Shown here: positions 14,665-23,364 of the stretch, in pieces | Position numbering within the stretch: the first letter of the stretch is position 1 | Layout of the letters: every line of letters begins with the position of its first letter | Source of the DNA: Pseudomonas fragi | GTDB taxonomy: Bacteria > Pseudomonadota > Gammaproteobacteria > Pseudomonadales > Pseudomonadaceae | Direction: 5' to 3' | Assembly: GCF_002269505.1 (NCBI RefSeq) | Contig: NZ_NQKQ01000037.1 | Location: 1-34,544 of the forward strand | DNA length: 34,544 nt | Translations under genes and position numbers: made by a program | Notes under the pieces: generated by a model | What the model was told of the DNA's origin: nothing | Database searches by the model: none | What the model saw: only the letters and a program-made list of their open reading frames with translations

Positions 14665-16011
14665 TCAGCGTTTAACCTGCTTTAACGTCTCGGCAATCAA
14701 AAACGCCAGTTCCAGCGATTGATCGGCGTTCATGCGCGGGTCGCAGTGGGTGTGATAACGATCTGACAGGCCGTCTTCGGTAATCGGATTGGCACCGCCG
14801 ATGCACTCGGTCACGTTCTGCCCGGTCATCTCGATATGAATGCCGCCTGCGTAGCTGCCTTCCGCTTCGTGCACCTGAAAGAACTGTTTAACCTCACCGA
14901 GGATCTGCGCGAAATCACGGGTCTTGTAACCGCTGCTGGCCTTGATGGTGTTGGCGTGCATCGGGTCGCAGCTCCACAGCACCTGCTTGCCTTCACCTTC
15001 CACGGCGCGGATCAGCTGCGGCAGGTGATCACCGACCTTGTCGGCACCCATGCGTACGATCAGGTTGAGACGGCCCGGGTCGTTGTCCGGGTTGAGGATA
15101 TCGATCAGGCGGATCAGGTCTTCGTTGTTCATGCTCGGGCCGACCTTGACCCCGATCGGGTTGTTGACCCCGCGCAGGAACTCGACATGGGCACCGTCCA
15201 GCTGGCGCGTGCGATCGCCGATCCACAGCATATGGGCTGAGCAATCGTAGTAATCGTTGGTCAGGCTGTCGCGCCGTACAAAGGCTTCTTCGTAGTTGAG
15301 AAGCAGCGCTTCGTGGGCGGTAAAGAAGCTGGTTTCACGCAGTTGCGGCGAGCTGTCCATGCCGCAGGCGCGCATAAACGCCAGGGTTTCGTCGATGCGG
15401 TCGGCCAACTGGCTGTACTTTGCCGCCAGCGCCGAGTTGGCAATAAAGTCCAGGTTCCACTTGTGTACCTGATGCAGGTCGGCGAAACCGCCCTGGGCGA
15501 AGGCGCGCAACAGGTTCAGGGTGGCGGTGGACTGATGGTAGGACTGCAGCAGGCGCTCCGGGTCGGGCACCCGGCTCTTTTCATCAAAGCCGATGCCATT
15601 GACGATATCGCCACGGTAGGCCGGCAAGGTCACGCCGTTGATGGTTTCGTCATTGGCCGAGCGCGGCTTGGCAAATTGCCCGGCCATACGCCCGACCTTG
15701 ACCACCGGGCAACCTGCGGCGAAGGTCATGACAATGGCCATTTGCAGCAGCACCTTGAAGGTGTCGCGAATTTTGGCTGCCGAAAATTCCGCAAAGCTCT
15801 CAGCACAATCGCCACCCTGAAGTAGAAACGCCCTACCTTGAGTGACTTCGGCAAACTGTCGGCGCAGCTCGCGGGCTTCCCCGGCAAACACCAGCGGCGG
15901 GTAGCTGGCCAGGCTCTGCTCGACGCGCAACAGGTGCGCAGCGTCAGGGTAGTGGGGTTGTTGCTGGATCGGCAGGGCGCGCCAGCTGTCAGGGGTCCAG
16001 ATTGGGCTCAT
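14665..16011 (-). CDS. Class II 3-deoxy-7-phosphoheptulonate (DAHP) synthase
   Basis: This 448-residue enzyme condenses phosphoenolpyruvate and erythrose 4-phosphate, the first step of the shikimate pathway. Class II (plant-like, AroA-II) membership is shown by the start WTPDSWRALPIQQQPHYPD, the metal-site cysteine in LLQGGDCAESF (Cys69), VKVGRMAGQFAKPRS, CDPMHANT and HIEMTGQNVTECIGG. The length is normal for the bacterial class II form. It is unrelated in sequence to the AroF/G/H class I enzymes. Phenazine producers have a paralogue PhzC, but no phenazine genes are present, so this is probably a general housekeeping copy. It is transcribed alone. Confidence 0.95.
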   Translation of the reverse strand: MSPIWTPDSWRALPIQQQPHYPDAAHLLRVEQSLASYPPLVFAGEARELRRQFAEVTQGRAFLLQGGDCAESFAEFSAAKIRDTFKVLLQMAIVMTFAAGCPVVKVGRMAGQFAKPRSANDETINGVTLPAYRGDIVNGIGFDEKSRVPDPERLLQSYHQSTATLNLLRAFAQGGFADLHQVHKWNLDFIANSALAAKYSQLADRIDETLAFMRACGMDSSPQLRETSFFTAHEALLLNYEEAFVRRDSLTNDYYDCSAHMLWIGDRTRQLDGAHVEFLRGVNNPIGVKVGPSMNNEDLIRLIDILNPDNDPGRLNLIVRMGADKVGDHLPQLIRAVEGEGKQVLWSCDPMHANTIKASSGYKTRDFAQILGEVKQFFQVHEAEGSYAGGIHIEMTGQNVTECIGGANPITEDGLSDRYHTHCDPRMNADQSLELAFLIAETLKQVKR

Positions 16012-16167
16012 CGCAGACTCTAGTATTTGTTGGGGTGGCCCATGTTAGCAGCAATTAGTGCGTGACCTGTTGCGCCGCAATGGCCGACAATCGCGCCTTT
16101 GCGCTCGTTATCGAGCGGCTGTTTTTTCAGCGTCGCGGGCAGTGCCGGGGCGCGGCAAGGAGAGGAA

Positions 16168-16923
16168 ATGTCTGAGGAGCGCGTAGAGCGTCTGCTCGCC
16201 GAAGTTCATGATGACTTCGGCATGATTCGAGTGCTGGAAGTGGCTGACTACCGTTTCCTCGAATTTGGCGATGCGATCGAGCAAAGCTGCGTGTTTACGG
16301 CGGACCCCAGCTGGCTGGAATACGACTACACCCGCGCCATGCTGATTGGTGCGCTGTGCCATGACGCCCCTGAAAGCGCGCTGTTCCTGGGTCTGGGTGC
16401 CGGAACCCTGACCCAGGCCTGCCTCAAGTTCCTGCCTCTGGAAGATGTCGAAGCCATTGAGCTGCGCCCGGATGTGCCGCGTCTGGCCATCGAATATCTG
16501 GGCCTGGACGATGACCCGCGACTGTATATACGTATTGGTGATGCCCTGGAGCTGCTGGACAGCGCCGAGCCTGCGGACCTGATTTTTGTTGATCTGTACA
16601 ACGATCTAGGGCCGGCAGCGGGTCACCTGGCGTGGAAGTTCCTTGAAAACTGCCAGAAGAAACTCGCCGCCAACGGCTGGCTCATCATCAACCAGTGGGC
16701 CACCGATGATGGCAAACCGCTGGGTGCTGCCTTGCTGCGCGGCCTGTATCACCGCCATTACTGGGAGCTGCCGGTCAAGGAGGGCAATGTCATTCTGCTG
16801 GTGCCGGCCGATCTTGAGCAGACCCTGGATATCGATGCGCTGACGGCTCGTGCCCAAGCCCTGGCACCGCGTCTGGGCTATTCGCTGGAGTCGCTGATCA
16901 AGGCAATTCGCCCGGCAACCTGA
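16168..16923 (+). CDS. Spermidine-synthase-like (SpeE fold) protein
   Basis: This 251-residue protein has a Rossmann methyltransferase-like core: motif I LFLGLGAGTLTQACLKF, acidic motif II VEAIELRPDV, then RIGDALELL and DLIFVDLYNDLGPA. These match the spermidine synthase family (SpeE-like). Members of this length without the full N-terminal beta-hairpin tetramerisation domain are often orphan homologues whose aminopropyl-transfer activity is unproven. AAGGAGAGG lies just upstream of the ATG at 16168. No SAM-decarboxylase gene is nearby, so a polyamine role rests on family resemblance only. Confidence 0.78.
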   Translation: MSEERVERLLAEVHDDFGMIRVLEVADYRFLEFGDAIEQSCVFTADPSWLEYDYTRAMLIGALCHDAPESALFLGLGAGTLTQACLKFLPLEDVEAIELRPDVPRLAIEYLGLDDDPRLYIRIGDALELLDSAEPADLIFVDLYNDLGPAAGHLAWKFLENCQKKLAANGWLIINQWATDDGKPLGAALLRGLYHRHYWELPVKEGNVILLVPADLEQTLDIDALTARAQALAPRLGYSLESLIKAIRPAT

Positions 16924-17073
16924 TACCCGACGGTGAAACGTTTTAGCGTTTGCCCCAGAGTGGCCCGGCACGAAAAGCTTTTTCAAGGGCAAAAAAAAGG
17001 TTAAAGCCCGGTCTACAGAGGGATACAGACGATTTCACAGCAAAAAAACCCTTCTTTTTTTTGATAAATCCGG

Positions 17074-17294
17074 TATAGTGCGCGCCGGCCTTTAGCCGGG
17101 CCACGTTTAGGTGTCGCATTTCCCGAAGCACGCTTCGGCTGCTCGTCCGTTTCGCGGACAACCCCTGAACGCTCCATTCATTTAACGTTTTCGCAAATCC
17201 CCGCCGACAAAGCAGCCAGGGCGACTCTTGAGTCTTACACGGCATGCGCAGCTTTGGAGCATGGGTCTTTGCGGATGCACTTAGAGGCAGACCC
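17074..17294 (+). promoter_or_regulatory. deaD promoter and long structured 5' leader
   Basis: A -10 box TATAGT (17074-17079) with a weak upstream -35 would start transcription near 17086, leaving a leader of about 210 nt. The leader carries two perfect hairpins: CCGAAG-CACG-CTTCGG (17123-17138) and GTCCG-TTTCG-CGGAC (17145-17159). Long leaders on deaD/csdA messages are known in enterobacteria, where they take part in cold induction or autoregulation. A similar role here is inferred. The rest of the 371-nt gap back to 16923 holds no visible gene. Confidence 0.5.
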
Positions 17295-18965
17295 ATGACC
17301 CAGGAAACCGGCGGCTTCGCCGCTTTTAATCTTAATCCGAACATTCTTTCTGCTGTCATCGCGACTGGCTACGAAGAACCTTCGGCTATTCAGCAGCAAT
17401 CGATCCCGATCATCATGGCCGGTCACGACATGATTGGTCAGGCGCAAACCGGTACGGGTAAAACCGCCGCGTTCGCCCTGCCGATCCTGCACCGCATCGA
17501 TCCTGCTAAGCGCGAGCCGCAAGCCCTGATCCTGGCGCCAACCCGTGAGTTGGCGCTGCAAGTAGCAACCGCTTTCGAAACCTACGCCAAGCAAATGCCG
17601 GGCGTTACCGTTGTGGCCGTTTACGGCGGCGCCCCTATGGGTCCACAACTGAAAGCAATCCGTAATGGCGCACAGATCGTTGTCGCCACTCCGGGCCGTC
17701 TGTGCGACCACCTGCGTCGTGACGAAAAAGTGCTGTCGACCGTGAACCACCTGGTTCTGGACGAAGCTGACGAAATGTTGAAACTGGGTTTCATGGACGA
17801 TCTTGAAGTTATCTTCAAGGCGCTTCCTCCAACCCGTCAGACCGTATTGTTCTCGGCAACCTTGCCGCAGTCGATCCGTGCCATTGCCGAACGCCATCTG
17901 CGCGATCCGCAACACGTGAAGATCCAGACCAAGACTCAGACCGTTACCGCGATCGAACAGGCTCACCTGTTGGTTCACGCTGACCAGAAGACCTCGGCTG
18001 TATTGAGCCTGCTGGAAGTTGAAGATTTCGACGCCCTGATCATGTTCGTTCGCACCAAGCAAGCGACCCTGGACCTGGCCAGCGCCCTTGAAGCCAAAGG
18101 CTACAAAGCTGCTGCGCTGAACGGTGACATTGCCCAGAACCAGCGTGAGCGCGTTATCGACTCCCTCAAGGATGGCCGTCTGGACATCGTTGTGGCGACC
18201 GACGTAGCGGCACGTGGCCTTGATGTTCCACGTATCACTCACGTGTTCAACGTTGACATGCCTTACGATCCAGAGTCCTACGTTCACCGTATCGGCCGTA
18301 CTGGCCGTGCAGGTCGCGAAGGTCGCGCACTGCTGCTGGTAACTCCTCGTGAGCGCCGCATGCTGCAAGTGATCGAGCGTGTAACCGGTCAGAAAGTTGC
18401 TGAAGTCCGCCTGCCGGATGCCCAGGCTGTTCTTGATGCTCGCATCAAGAAGTTGACCAACAGCCTGACGCCGCTGGTAGCTGACGCTGAATCGACTCAT
18501 GGTGATCTGCTGGATCGCCTGATTGCCGATATCGGTTGCAGCCCGCGTGCCCTGGCCGCAGCTCTGCTGCGCAAGGCAACCAACGGTCAGGCCCTGACCC
18601 TGGCAGCCATCGAGCGTGACCGTCCACTGGTGCCGAACAGCGCACCGCGTGAGCGTTCCGAGCGTTCGGGTGACCGTCCGGATCGTGGTGATCGTGAGCG
18701 TCGTGCTCCGGTTCCATTGGCCGAAGGCCGTGCTCGTTGCCGTACCGCGCTGGGTGCGCGTGACGGTATCGCTGCCAAGAACCTGCTGGGCGCTATCCTC
18801 AACGAGGGTGGCCTGGCTCGTGAAGCTATCGGTCGCATCCAGGTGCGTGACAGCTTCAGCCTGGTAGAACTGCCGGAAGCCGGTCTGGAAGGTTTGCTGG
18901 CCAAACTGAAAGACACCCGCGTTGCTGGCAAGCAGTTGAAGCTGCGTCGCTATCGCGAAGATTAA
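17295..18965 (+). CDS. deaD: DEAD-box ATP-dependent RNA helicase DeaD/CsdA
   Basis: This 556-residue helicase unwinds RNA during ribosome assembly and mRNA turnover, especially in the cold. All motifs are present: Q motif before residue 38, Walker A QTGTGK (51-56), PTREL, TPGR, DEAD (156-159), SAT (187-189), VATDVAARGLD and HRIGRTGR. An Arg/Asp/Ser-rich linker (about 455-480) leads to a C-terminal DbpA-like RNA-binding domain ending QLKLRRYRED. The ATG at 17295 has AGAGG 7 nt upstream; the upstream GTG frame is unlikely. The message has a long leader and a strong terminator, so the gene is monocistronic. Codon bias indicates high expression. Confidence 0.95.
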   Translation: MTQETGGFAAFNLNPNILSAVIATGYEEPSAIQQQSIPIIMAGHDMIGQAQTGTGKTAAFALPILHRIDPAKREPQALILAPTRELALQVATAFETYAKQMPGVTVVAVYGGAPMGPQLKAIRNGAQIVVATPGRLCDHLRRDEKVLSTVNHLVLDEADEMLKLGFMDDLEVIFKALPPTRQTVLFSATLPQSIRAIAERHLRDPQHVKIQTKTQTVTAIEQAHLLVHADQKTSAVLSLLEVEDFDALIMFVRTKQATLDLASALEAKGYKAAALNGDIAQNQRERVIDSLKDGRLDIVVATDVAARGLDVPRITHVFNVDMPYDPESYVHRIGRTGRAGREGRALLLVTPRERRMLQVIERVTGQKVAEVRLPDAQAVLDARIKKLTNSLTPLVADAESTHGDLLDRLIADIGCSPRALAAALLRKATNGQALTLAAIERDRPLVPNSAPRERSERSGDRPDRGDRERRAPVPLAEGRARCRTALGARDGIAAKNLLGAILNEGGLAREAIGRIQVRDSFSLVELPEAGLEGLLAKLKDTRVAGKQLKLRRYRED

Positions 18966-18991
18966 TCACTGTTGCAGTGATTGATCGCTAA

Positions 18992-19023
18992 AAAAATCCC
19001 CGCCTGGTGCGGGGATTTTTTTT
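18992..19023 (+). terminator. Rho-independent terminator of deaD
   Basis: The 8-bp stem ATCCCCGC/GCGGGGAT (18996-19003 and 19009-19016) is followed by a run of T. Another perfect 8-bp hairpin (18964-18982, AATCACTG/CAGTGATT) overlaps the stop codon just before it. Confidence 0.93.
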
Positions 19024-19034
19024 GTCCGTGATTT

Positions 19035-19127
19035 GTAGTCGCTGCTGAGGTACGAGTGCTGCGAGCTTTTATTGTTGTGCCACCCAAGATCAAGAGCTCG
19101 CAGCCCTCGTCCCTCGGCAGCGACTAC
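19035..19127. repeat. Long inverted repeat, GTAGTCGCTG family
   Basis: Arms of 33 nt (19035-19067 and 19095-19127) match as inverse complements at 30 of 33 positions around a 27-nt loop. The outer ends GTAGTCGCTG.../...CAGCGACTAC are shared with the repeat at 24298-24446, so both belong to one dispersed family. Confidence 0.88.
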
Positions 19128-19138
19128 GGGGCTCGGTT

Positions 19139-19906
19139 TTAACCAAATTTATAGATATCCATCCCCAGCGCGCCCATCGTCCAGCCTTGGTGGGCAATGC
19201 TGAACTGGCCGCCCGCGGCACGGGCAAAATACATCGGCAGCAGGTGCTCGTCGCTGGGGTGGTTTCTAGCGGCGAAAGGCGCCTGTGTGCGGTAGCCATG
19301 TAGCGCGGTTTCGTCATCAGCCGCCAGTTTGTCGATCATCCAGTCACGAAACGCCTTGGCCCAAGGCTCGATGCTCTCGGGGCCTGCGTGCCAGTCCAGT
19401 TCGCGCAGGTTGTGGGTGATGCTGCCCGAGCCGATGATCAGCACGCCCTCGCTGCGCAAGGCGGCCAGTGCATGCCCGACTCTGGTCTGACCAGCCGGGC
19501 CCAATTGACTGGGCAGCGAGACCTGCACCACCGGGATATCTGCCAGCGGGTACATTAATGACAATGGCACCCAGGCGCCGTGGTCAAAAGGGCGTCTGGC
19601 GTCCAGCCGGGCCGGCAAGCCGTTATCTGCCAGCAGCGCGGCGATACGCGTGGCCAGCGCCGGGTCGCCGGGGGCAGGGTATTGCACGGCAAACAGTGCG
19701 GGCGGGAAGCCGCCAAAGTCATGCCAGGTTTCCGGTGAGGGATGGCTGGCGACCCGCAGGTCGGGGCTTTCCCAGTGCGCAGATACCAGCACTATGGCTT
19801 TTGGTCGCGGCAGTTCGGCCGCCAGCCGTTTGAGCGCCGGGCCACTGGCGCCCGGTTCCAGTGCTAGCATGGGGGAGCCGTGGGAGATAAACAGGCTGGG
19901 GAGCAT
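19139..19906 (-). CDS. DODA-type extradiol ring-cleavage dioxygenase (YgiD-like)
   Basis: This 255-residue enzyme belongs to the 4,5-DOPA-dioxygenase-like (LigB-related) family, which opens catechol rings using a single metal ion. The conserved histidines are visible: ISHGSP (His9), SAHWES (His44), FDHGAWVPL (His109), GSGSITHNLREL (His165) and SDEHLLP (His221). The likely metal ligands are His9, His44 and His221. The start at 19906 (MLPSLF) has GAGGA 8 nt upstream; the ATG at 19921 is the alternative. The physiological substrate is unknown. The gene is divergent from tpm, with a 101-nt shared promoter region. Confidence 0.9.
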   Translation of the reverse strand: MLPSLFISHGSPMLALEPGASGPALKRLAAELPRPKAIVLVSAHWESPDLRVASHPSPETWHDFGGFPPALFAVQYPAPGDPALATRIAALLADNGLPARLDARRPFDHGAWVPLSLMYPLADIPVVQVSLPSQLGPAGQTRVGHALAALRSEGVLIIGSGSITHNLRELDWHAGPESIEPWAKAFRDWMIDKLAADDETALHGYRTQAPFAARNHPSDEHLLPMYFARAAGGQFSIAHQGWTMGALGMDIYKFG

Positions 19907-20007
19907 GAAAGATGTCCTCAAAGTTAAGATGCGTCATCTTCATCCCGATCATTGATCTAAATCCAATATAAGTTTTAGTACTTATCTATCGAATTTAAAG
20001 GTGAATC

Positions 20008-20667
20008 ATGCAGCCCGAATTTTGGCACGACCGCTGGGATCGCAATCAGATCGGCTTTCACCTGCAGCAGGTCAACCCTTACCTGCAACGCTTGTGGCCC
20101 ACGCTTGGCCTGGCGCAGGGCGCCCGTGTGCTGGTGCCCTTGTGCGGTAAAAGCCTGGATATGAGCTGGCTGGCGGCCAATGGTTTCGAAGTGTTGGGTG
20201 TAGAGCTGACGCAGACGGCCGTGGAGCAGTTTTTCAGCGAGCAGCAGGTCGAGCCACAGATTCGCCAGCAGGGCGCCTTCAAGGTGTACGAGGCAGGCCC
20301 CGTGACGATCCTGTGCGGTGACGTGTTCGCCCTGACTGAGGCCGACGTGGCCTCCTGTGTGGGGCTGTATGACCGCGCTGCAACCATCGCATTCCCTCCC
20401 GAGATGCGCGCAGCTTACGCCCGGCACCTTAACCGGACTCTGTCGCCGGGCTGCCAGGGGTTGCTGATTACCCTTGATTACGATCAGTCGCAAATGAACG
20501 GCCCGCCGTTCTCGGTGCCGGATGCCGAGGTGCAGAGCCTGCTGGCACCTGCCTGGGCATTGGAAATCATCGAGCAACCTGATGTGCTCGATCAGGAATG
20601 GAAGTTCCTCAAGGGCGGTGTGACGCGGTTGGTGGAGCGGGTGTATCGCCTGAATAAAACCGCCTGA
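20008..20667 (+). CDS. tpm: Thiopurine S-methyltransferase
   Basis: This 219-residue SAM-dependent methyltransferase matches bacterial TPMT across its length: N-terminal FWHDRWDRNQIGFHLQQVNPYL, SAM-binding LVPLCGKSLDMSWLA, VLGVELTQTAVEQFF, DRAATIAFPPEMR and C-terminal LKGGVTRLVERVYRL. In pseudomonads Tpm methylates thiopurines and also selenium and tellurium oxyanions, giving tellurite resistance. AAAGGTGAATC gives the ribosome-binding site. A perfect palindromic terminator separates it from the convergent htpX. Confidence 0.96.
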   Translation: MQPEFWHDRWDRNQIGFHLQQVNPYLQRLWPTLGLAQGARVLVPLCGKSLDMSWLAANGFEVLGVELTQTAVEQFFSEQQVEPQIRQQGAFKVYEAGPVTILCGDVFALTEADVASCVGLYDRAATIAFPPEMRAAYARHLNRTLSPGCQGLLITLDYDQSQMNGPPFSVPDAEVQSLLAPAWALEIIEQPDVLDQEWKFLKGGVTRLVERVYRLNKTA

Positions 20668-20680
20668 AGCAAAACCCGGG

Positions 20681-20716
20681 CACAAAAAAGGGCGACTGCA
20701 GTCGCCCTTTTTTGTG
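20681..20716. terminator. Bidirectional terminator between tpm and htpX
   Basis: This is a 36-bp perfect palindrome with a GGGCGACTGCAGTCGCCC core flanked by A6 on one side and T6 on the other, so each strand reads as a GC stem followed by a T-run. Confidence 0.95.
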
Positions 20717-20728
20717 TTTGCCGTGGGG

Positions 20729-21616
20729 TTAGCCGCGGCGACGCAGTGCGTCGATACGTTCTTCCAGTGGCGGGTGGCTCATGAACATCCGCGCCAGGCC
20801 CTGCTTGAGACCGCCGTTGATGCCGAAAGCTGCCATGGTGTCCGGCATGTGTACCGGCAGGCCTTGCTCGGAGCGCAAGCGCTGCAGGGCGCTGATCATG
20901 GCCGAAGTACCAGCCAGTTGTGCGCCGGCTTCGTCTGCCCGGAACTCACGTTTGCGCGAGAACCACATCACAATGGCGCTGGCCAGGAAGCCCAGAACCA
21001 GTTCTGCGAAAATGGTCGCAACGTAGTAGGCAATGCCGCGGCCTTCATCGTTCTTGAACACCACTTTGTCGACAAAGTTGCCGATGATGCGGGCGAAGAA
21101 CATGACAAAGGTGTTCACCACACCCTGCACCAGTGCCAGGGTCACCATGTCGCCATTGGCAACGTGGCCGATTTCGTGGGCCAGTACGGCTTTCACTTCA
21201 TCGGGCGAAAAACGCTCCAGCAAGCCCTGGCTGACGGCGACCAGTGCATCGTTTTTGTTCCAGCCCGTGGCAAAGGCGTTAGCCTCGTATGCCGGGAAAA
21301 TTCCCACTTCAGGCATTTTGATTCCCGCTTCGCGGGACAATTGCTCAACAGTTTGCATCAACCATTGTTCATGACGAGTACGAGGTTGAGTGATCACCTG
21401 GGTGCTGGTGCTCATCTTCGCCATCCATTTGGATATGAATAGCGAGAACAAAGACCCTGCAAAACCAAAGACCGCACAGAACACCAACAGCTGACTGAGG
21501 TTCAGATCAACCCCGTTGGCCGCCATGAACCCGTCAAAGCCGAACAGGCTCAGGGTGATGCTGGCAATCAGCACGACCGCCAGGTTAGTGGCCAAAAACA
21601 GCAGAATGCGCATCAT
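20729..21616 (-). CDS. htpX: Membrane zinc metalloprotease HtpX
   Basis: This 295-residue M48 family protease acts in inner-membrane protein quality control. Two N-terminal hydrophobic segments (about 3-24 and 40-62) precede the catalytic HEIGH motif (147-151, with Glu148 as base); further hydrophobic stretches follow (VNTFVMFFARIIGNF and a second around FAELVLGFLAS). A distal RKREFRADEAGA supplies the third zinc ligand (Glu). The length and the C-terminal HPPLEERIDALR are typical. A GAGGAG site lies upstream of the ATG, and a sigma70-type promoter lies at 21662-21690. Confidence 0.96.
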   Translation of the reverse strand: MMRILLFLATNLAVVLIASITLSLFGFDGFMAANGVDLNLSQLLVFCAVFGFAGSLFSLFISKWMAKMSTSTQVITQPRTRHEQWLMQTVEQLSREAGIKMPEVGIFPAYEANAFATGWNKNDALVAVSQGLLERFSPDEVKAVLAHEIGHVANGDMVTLALVQGVVNTFVMFFARIIGNFVDKVVFKNDEGRGIAYYVATIFAELVLGFLASAIVMWFSRKREFRADEAGAQLAGTSAMISALQRLRSEQGLPVHMPDTMAAFGINGGLKQGLARMFMSHPPLEERIDALRRRG

Positions 21617-21661
21617 GGTTGTATGAATCTCCTCGTCTTAGGGGTGTTGCCGTATGCGGGG

Positions 21662-21690
21662 TATATAAGGTGCTGCCACAGGCTATTCAA
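21662..21690 (-). promoter_or_regulatory. Putative sigma70 promoter of htpX
   Basis: On the minus strand TTGAAT (plus 21685-21690) and TATATA (21662-21667) are separated by exactly 17 nt and lie about 46 nt before the htpX start codon. I found no good heat-shock sigma32 pair, although TTGAAA occurs at plus-strand 21702-21707. The rest of the 314-nt gap up to the alaA-like gene holds only the palindrome listed next. Confidence 0.55.
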
Positions 21691-21886
21691 CCGGGTGACT
21701 ATTTCAAACTGTGTCCTACAGCCTGATTTTAGTCGTTTGCCCGGGATTTCCTAATACGAAGGAACGCATTTTTTGGCGAAAAGTTTCACTGAACGCCAAT
21801 AAATAAAGGGCTTTATTGTTTTTCAGGTTTTGTTAAAGGGGGGTAAGGGTTCGCAATGACGCTGAATGAAGAATATTCCATCTGAC

Positions 21887-21923
21887 ACATGTTGTGCGAC
21901 TTTTGATTGGTCGCACAACATGT
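21887..21923. repeat. Perfect 14-bp inverted repeat downstream of the aminotransferase gene
   Basis: The arms ACATGTTGTGCGAC (21887-21900) and GTCGCACAACATGT (21910-21923) are perfect inverse complements around a 9-nt loop, starting 7 nt after the aminotransferase stop. No T-run follows on the minus strand, so it may be a mRNA 3'-end stabilising stem, a weak terminator or a protein-binding site. Confidence 0.7.
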
Positions 21924-21930
21924 TCGGAAA

Positions 21931-23142
21931 TTACTGACGGTATGTCTTCAGGAAGTTGCCGATCCGGCCGATGGCCATATCCAGCTCGTCGACACGGGGC
22001 AGGGTTACGACGCGGAAGTGATCCGGCCACGGCCAGTTGAAGGCGGTGCCTTGTACCACCAGCAATTTTTCCGAGAGCAGCAGGTCCAGGACGAATTTCT
22101 CGTCGTTGAGGATCGGACACACTTTAGGGTCGATACGTGGAAACGCATACAGCGCACCCATTGGCTTCACGCAGCTGACGCCGGGGATATCGTTGAGCAG
22201 TTCCCAGGTGCGGTTGCGCTGCTCCAGCAAGCGGCCGTTTGGCAGTACCAGGTCATTGATGCTCTGGTAGCCGCCCAGTGCGGTCTGGATGGCATGCTGG
22301 CTGGGCACGTTGGCGCACAGGCGCATATTGGCCAGCATATCGATGCCTTCGATGTAGCTCTGGGCATTTTGCTTGGGCCCGGAGATGGCGATCCAGCCCG
22401 AACGGAAACCCGCGACCCGATACGATTTGGACAAACCGTTAAAGGTCAGGCACAGCACGTCGGGGGCCAGCGAGGCAGTGCAGATATGCACGGCGTCGTC
22501 ATAGAGGATCTTGTCGTAGATCTCGTCCGAAAACACGACCAGGTTGTGCTGGCGGGCAATTTCGAGCATGCCCAGCAGGACTTCTTTGGAGTACACCGCA
22601 CCCGTCGGGTTATTCGGATTGATGATGACCATGGCTTTGGTATTGGGAGTGATTCTGGCTTTTATATCCTCAAGATCAGGCCACCAGTTGGCTTGCTCGT
22701 CGCAGAGGTAGTGCACCGGATGGCCACCGGCCAGGGTCACGGCGGCGGTCCACAGCGGGTAGTCCGGCGCTGGTACCAGCACTTCATCGCCATTGTTGAG
22801 CAGCGCTTGCAGCGACATCACGATCAGTTCGGACACGCCGTTGCCCAGGTAGATGTCTTCGATGCCGACACCTTCCACCTGTTTTTGCTGGTAGTACTGC
22901 ATGACTGCCTTGCGGGCGCTGAACAGGCCTTTGGAGTCGCTGTAGCCCTGGGCTGTCGGCAGGTTGCGGATCACGTCCTGAAGGATTTCGTCCGGCGCTT
23001 CAAAACCAAAAGGTGCCGGGTTGCCGATGTTCAGCTTGAGGATGCGATGACCTTCCTCCTCCAGTCGTTTGGCGTGCTTGAGCACCGGGCCGCGAATGTC
23101 ATAACAGACGTTGGCGAGCTTGTTTGATTTGCTGACCTGCAT
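21931..23142 (-). CDS. alaA: AlaA-type PLP-dependent alanine/glutamate aminotransferase
   Basis: This 403-residue fold-type I (class I/II) aminotransferase matches E. coli AlaA (YfbQ), which interconverts pyruvate plus glutamate and alanine plus 2-oxoglutarate. Motifs include NIGNPAPFGFEAP at the N-terminus, PDYPLW, NPNNPTGAVYS, SDEIYDKILYD and GLSKSYRVAGFRSGW with the PLP lysine at 239. The C-terminal FRVVTLPRVDELDMAI is also typical. It is a single-gene unit, divergent from msrB; the 222-nt gap has no evident regulatory motif beyond promoter-like AT-rich stretches. Confidence 0.93.
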   Translation of the reverse strand: MQVSKSNKLANVCYDIRGPVLKHAKRLEEEGHRILKLNIGNPAPFGFEAPDEILQDVIRNLPTAQGYSDSKGLFSARKAVMQYYQQKQVEGVGIEDIYLGNGVSELIVMSLQALLNNGDEVLVPAPDYPLWTAAVTLAGGHPVHYLCDEQANWWPDLEDIKARITPNTKAMVIINPNNPTGAVYSKEVLLGMLEIARQHNLVVFSDEIYDKILYDDAVHICTASLAPDVLCLTFNGLSKSYRVAGFRSGWIAISGPKQNAQSYIEGIDMLANMRLCANVPSQHAIQTALGGYQSINDLVLPNGRLLEQRNRTWELLNDIPGVSCVKPMGALYAFPRIDPKVCPILNDEKFVLDLLLSEKLLVVQGTAFNWPWPDHFRVVTLPRVDELDMAIGRIGNFLKTYRQ

Positions 23143-23364
23143 GGCGATGTGATCCCGAAAATGAACGATCCAGGCGATGTGTTAAGCATAGCGCTGGGAA
23201 ATTCTGTGTTTTCACACAGTGGCTAACTCCGCTTTGCTTCAAGAATCCGTTTGAATGCAGCTAGGGCGGGTGCCAGACTGGTGATTAACGAGGCGCAATC
23301 ATACGTGCCACCTGATCACTGGAAAAGCCACTGGTCGGGGTTTTTCAGTTGCAGAGGCAGAACT

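Noticed and set aside
17235..18500. 421-residue minus-strand open frame opposite deaD
   Set aside because: It is fully antisense to a gene with every DEAD-box motif, has no recognisable protein pattern or ribosome-binding site, and follows from the strongly biased codon use of deaD.
21907..23127. 406-residue plus-strand open frame opposite the AlaA-type gene
   Set aside because: It is a mirror frame of a clearly recognised aminotransferase, with low-complexity Gln/His/Val-rich content typical of GC-driven shadows.
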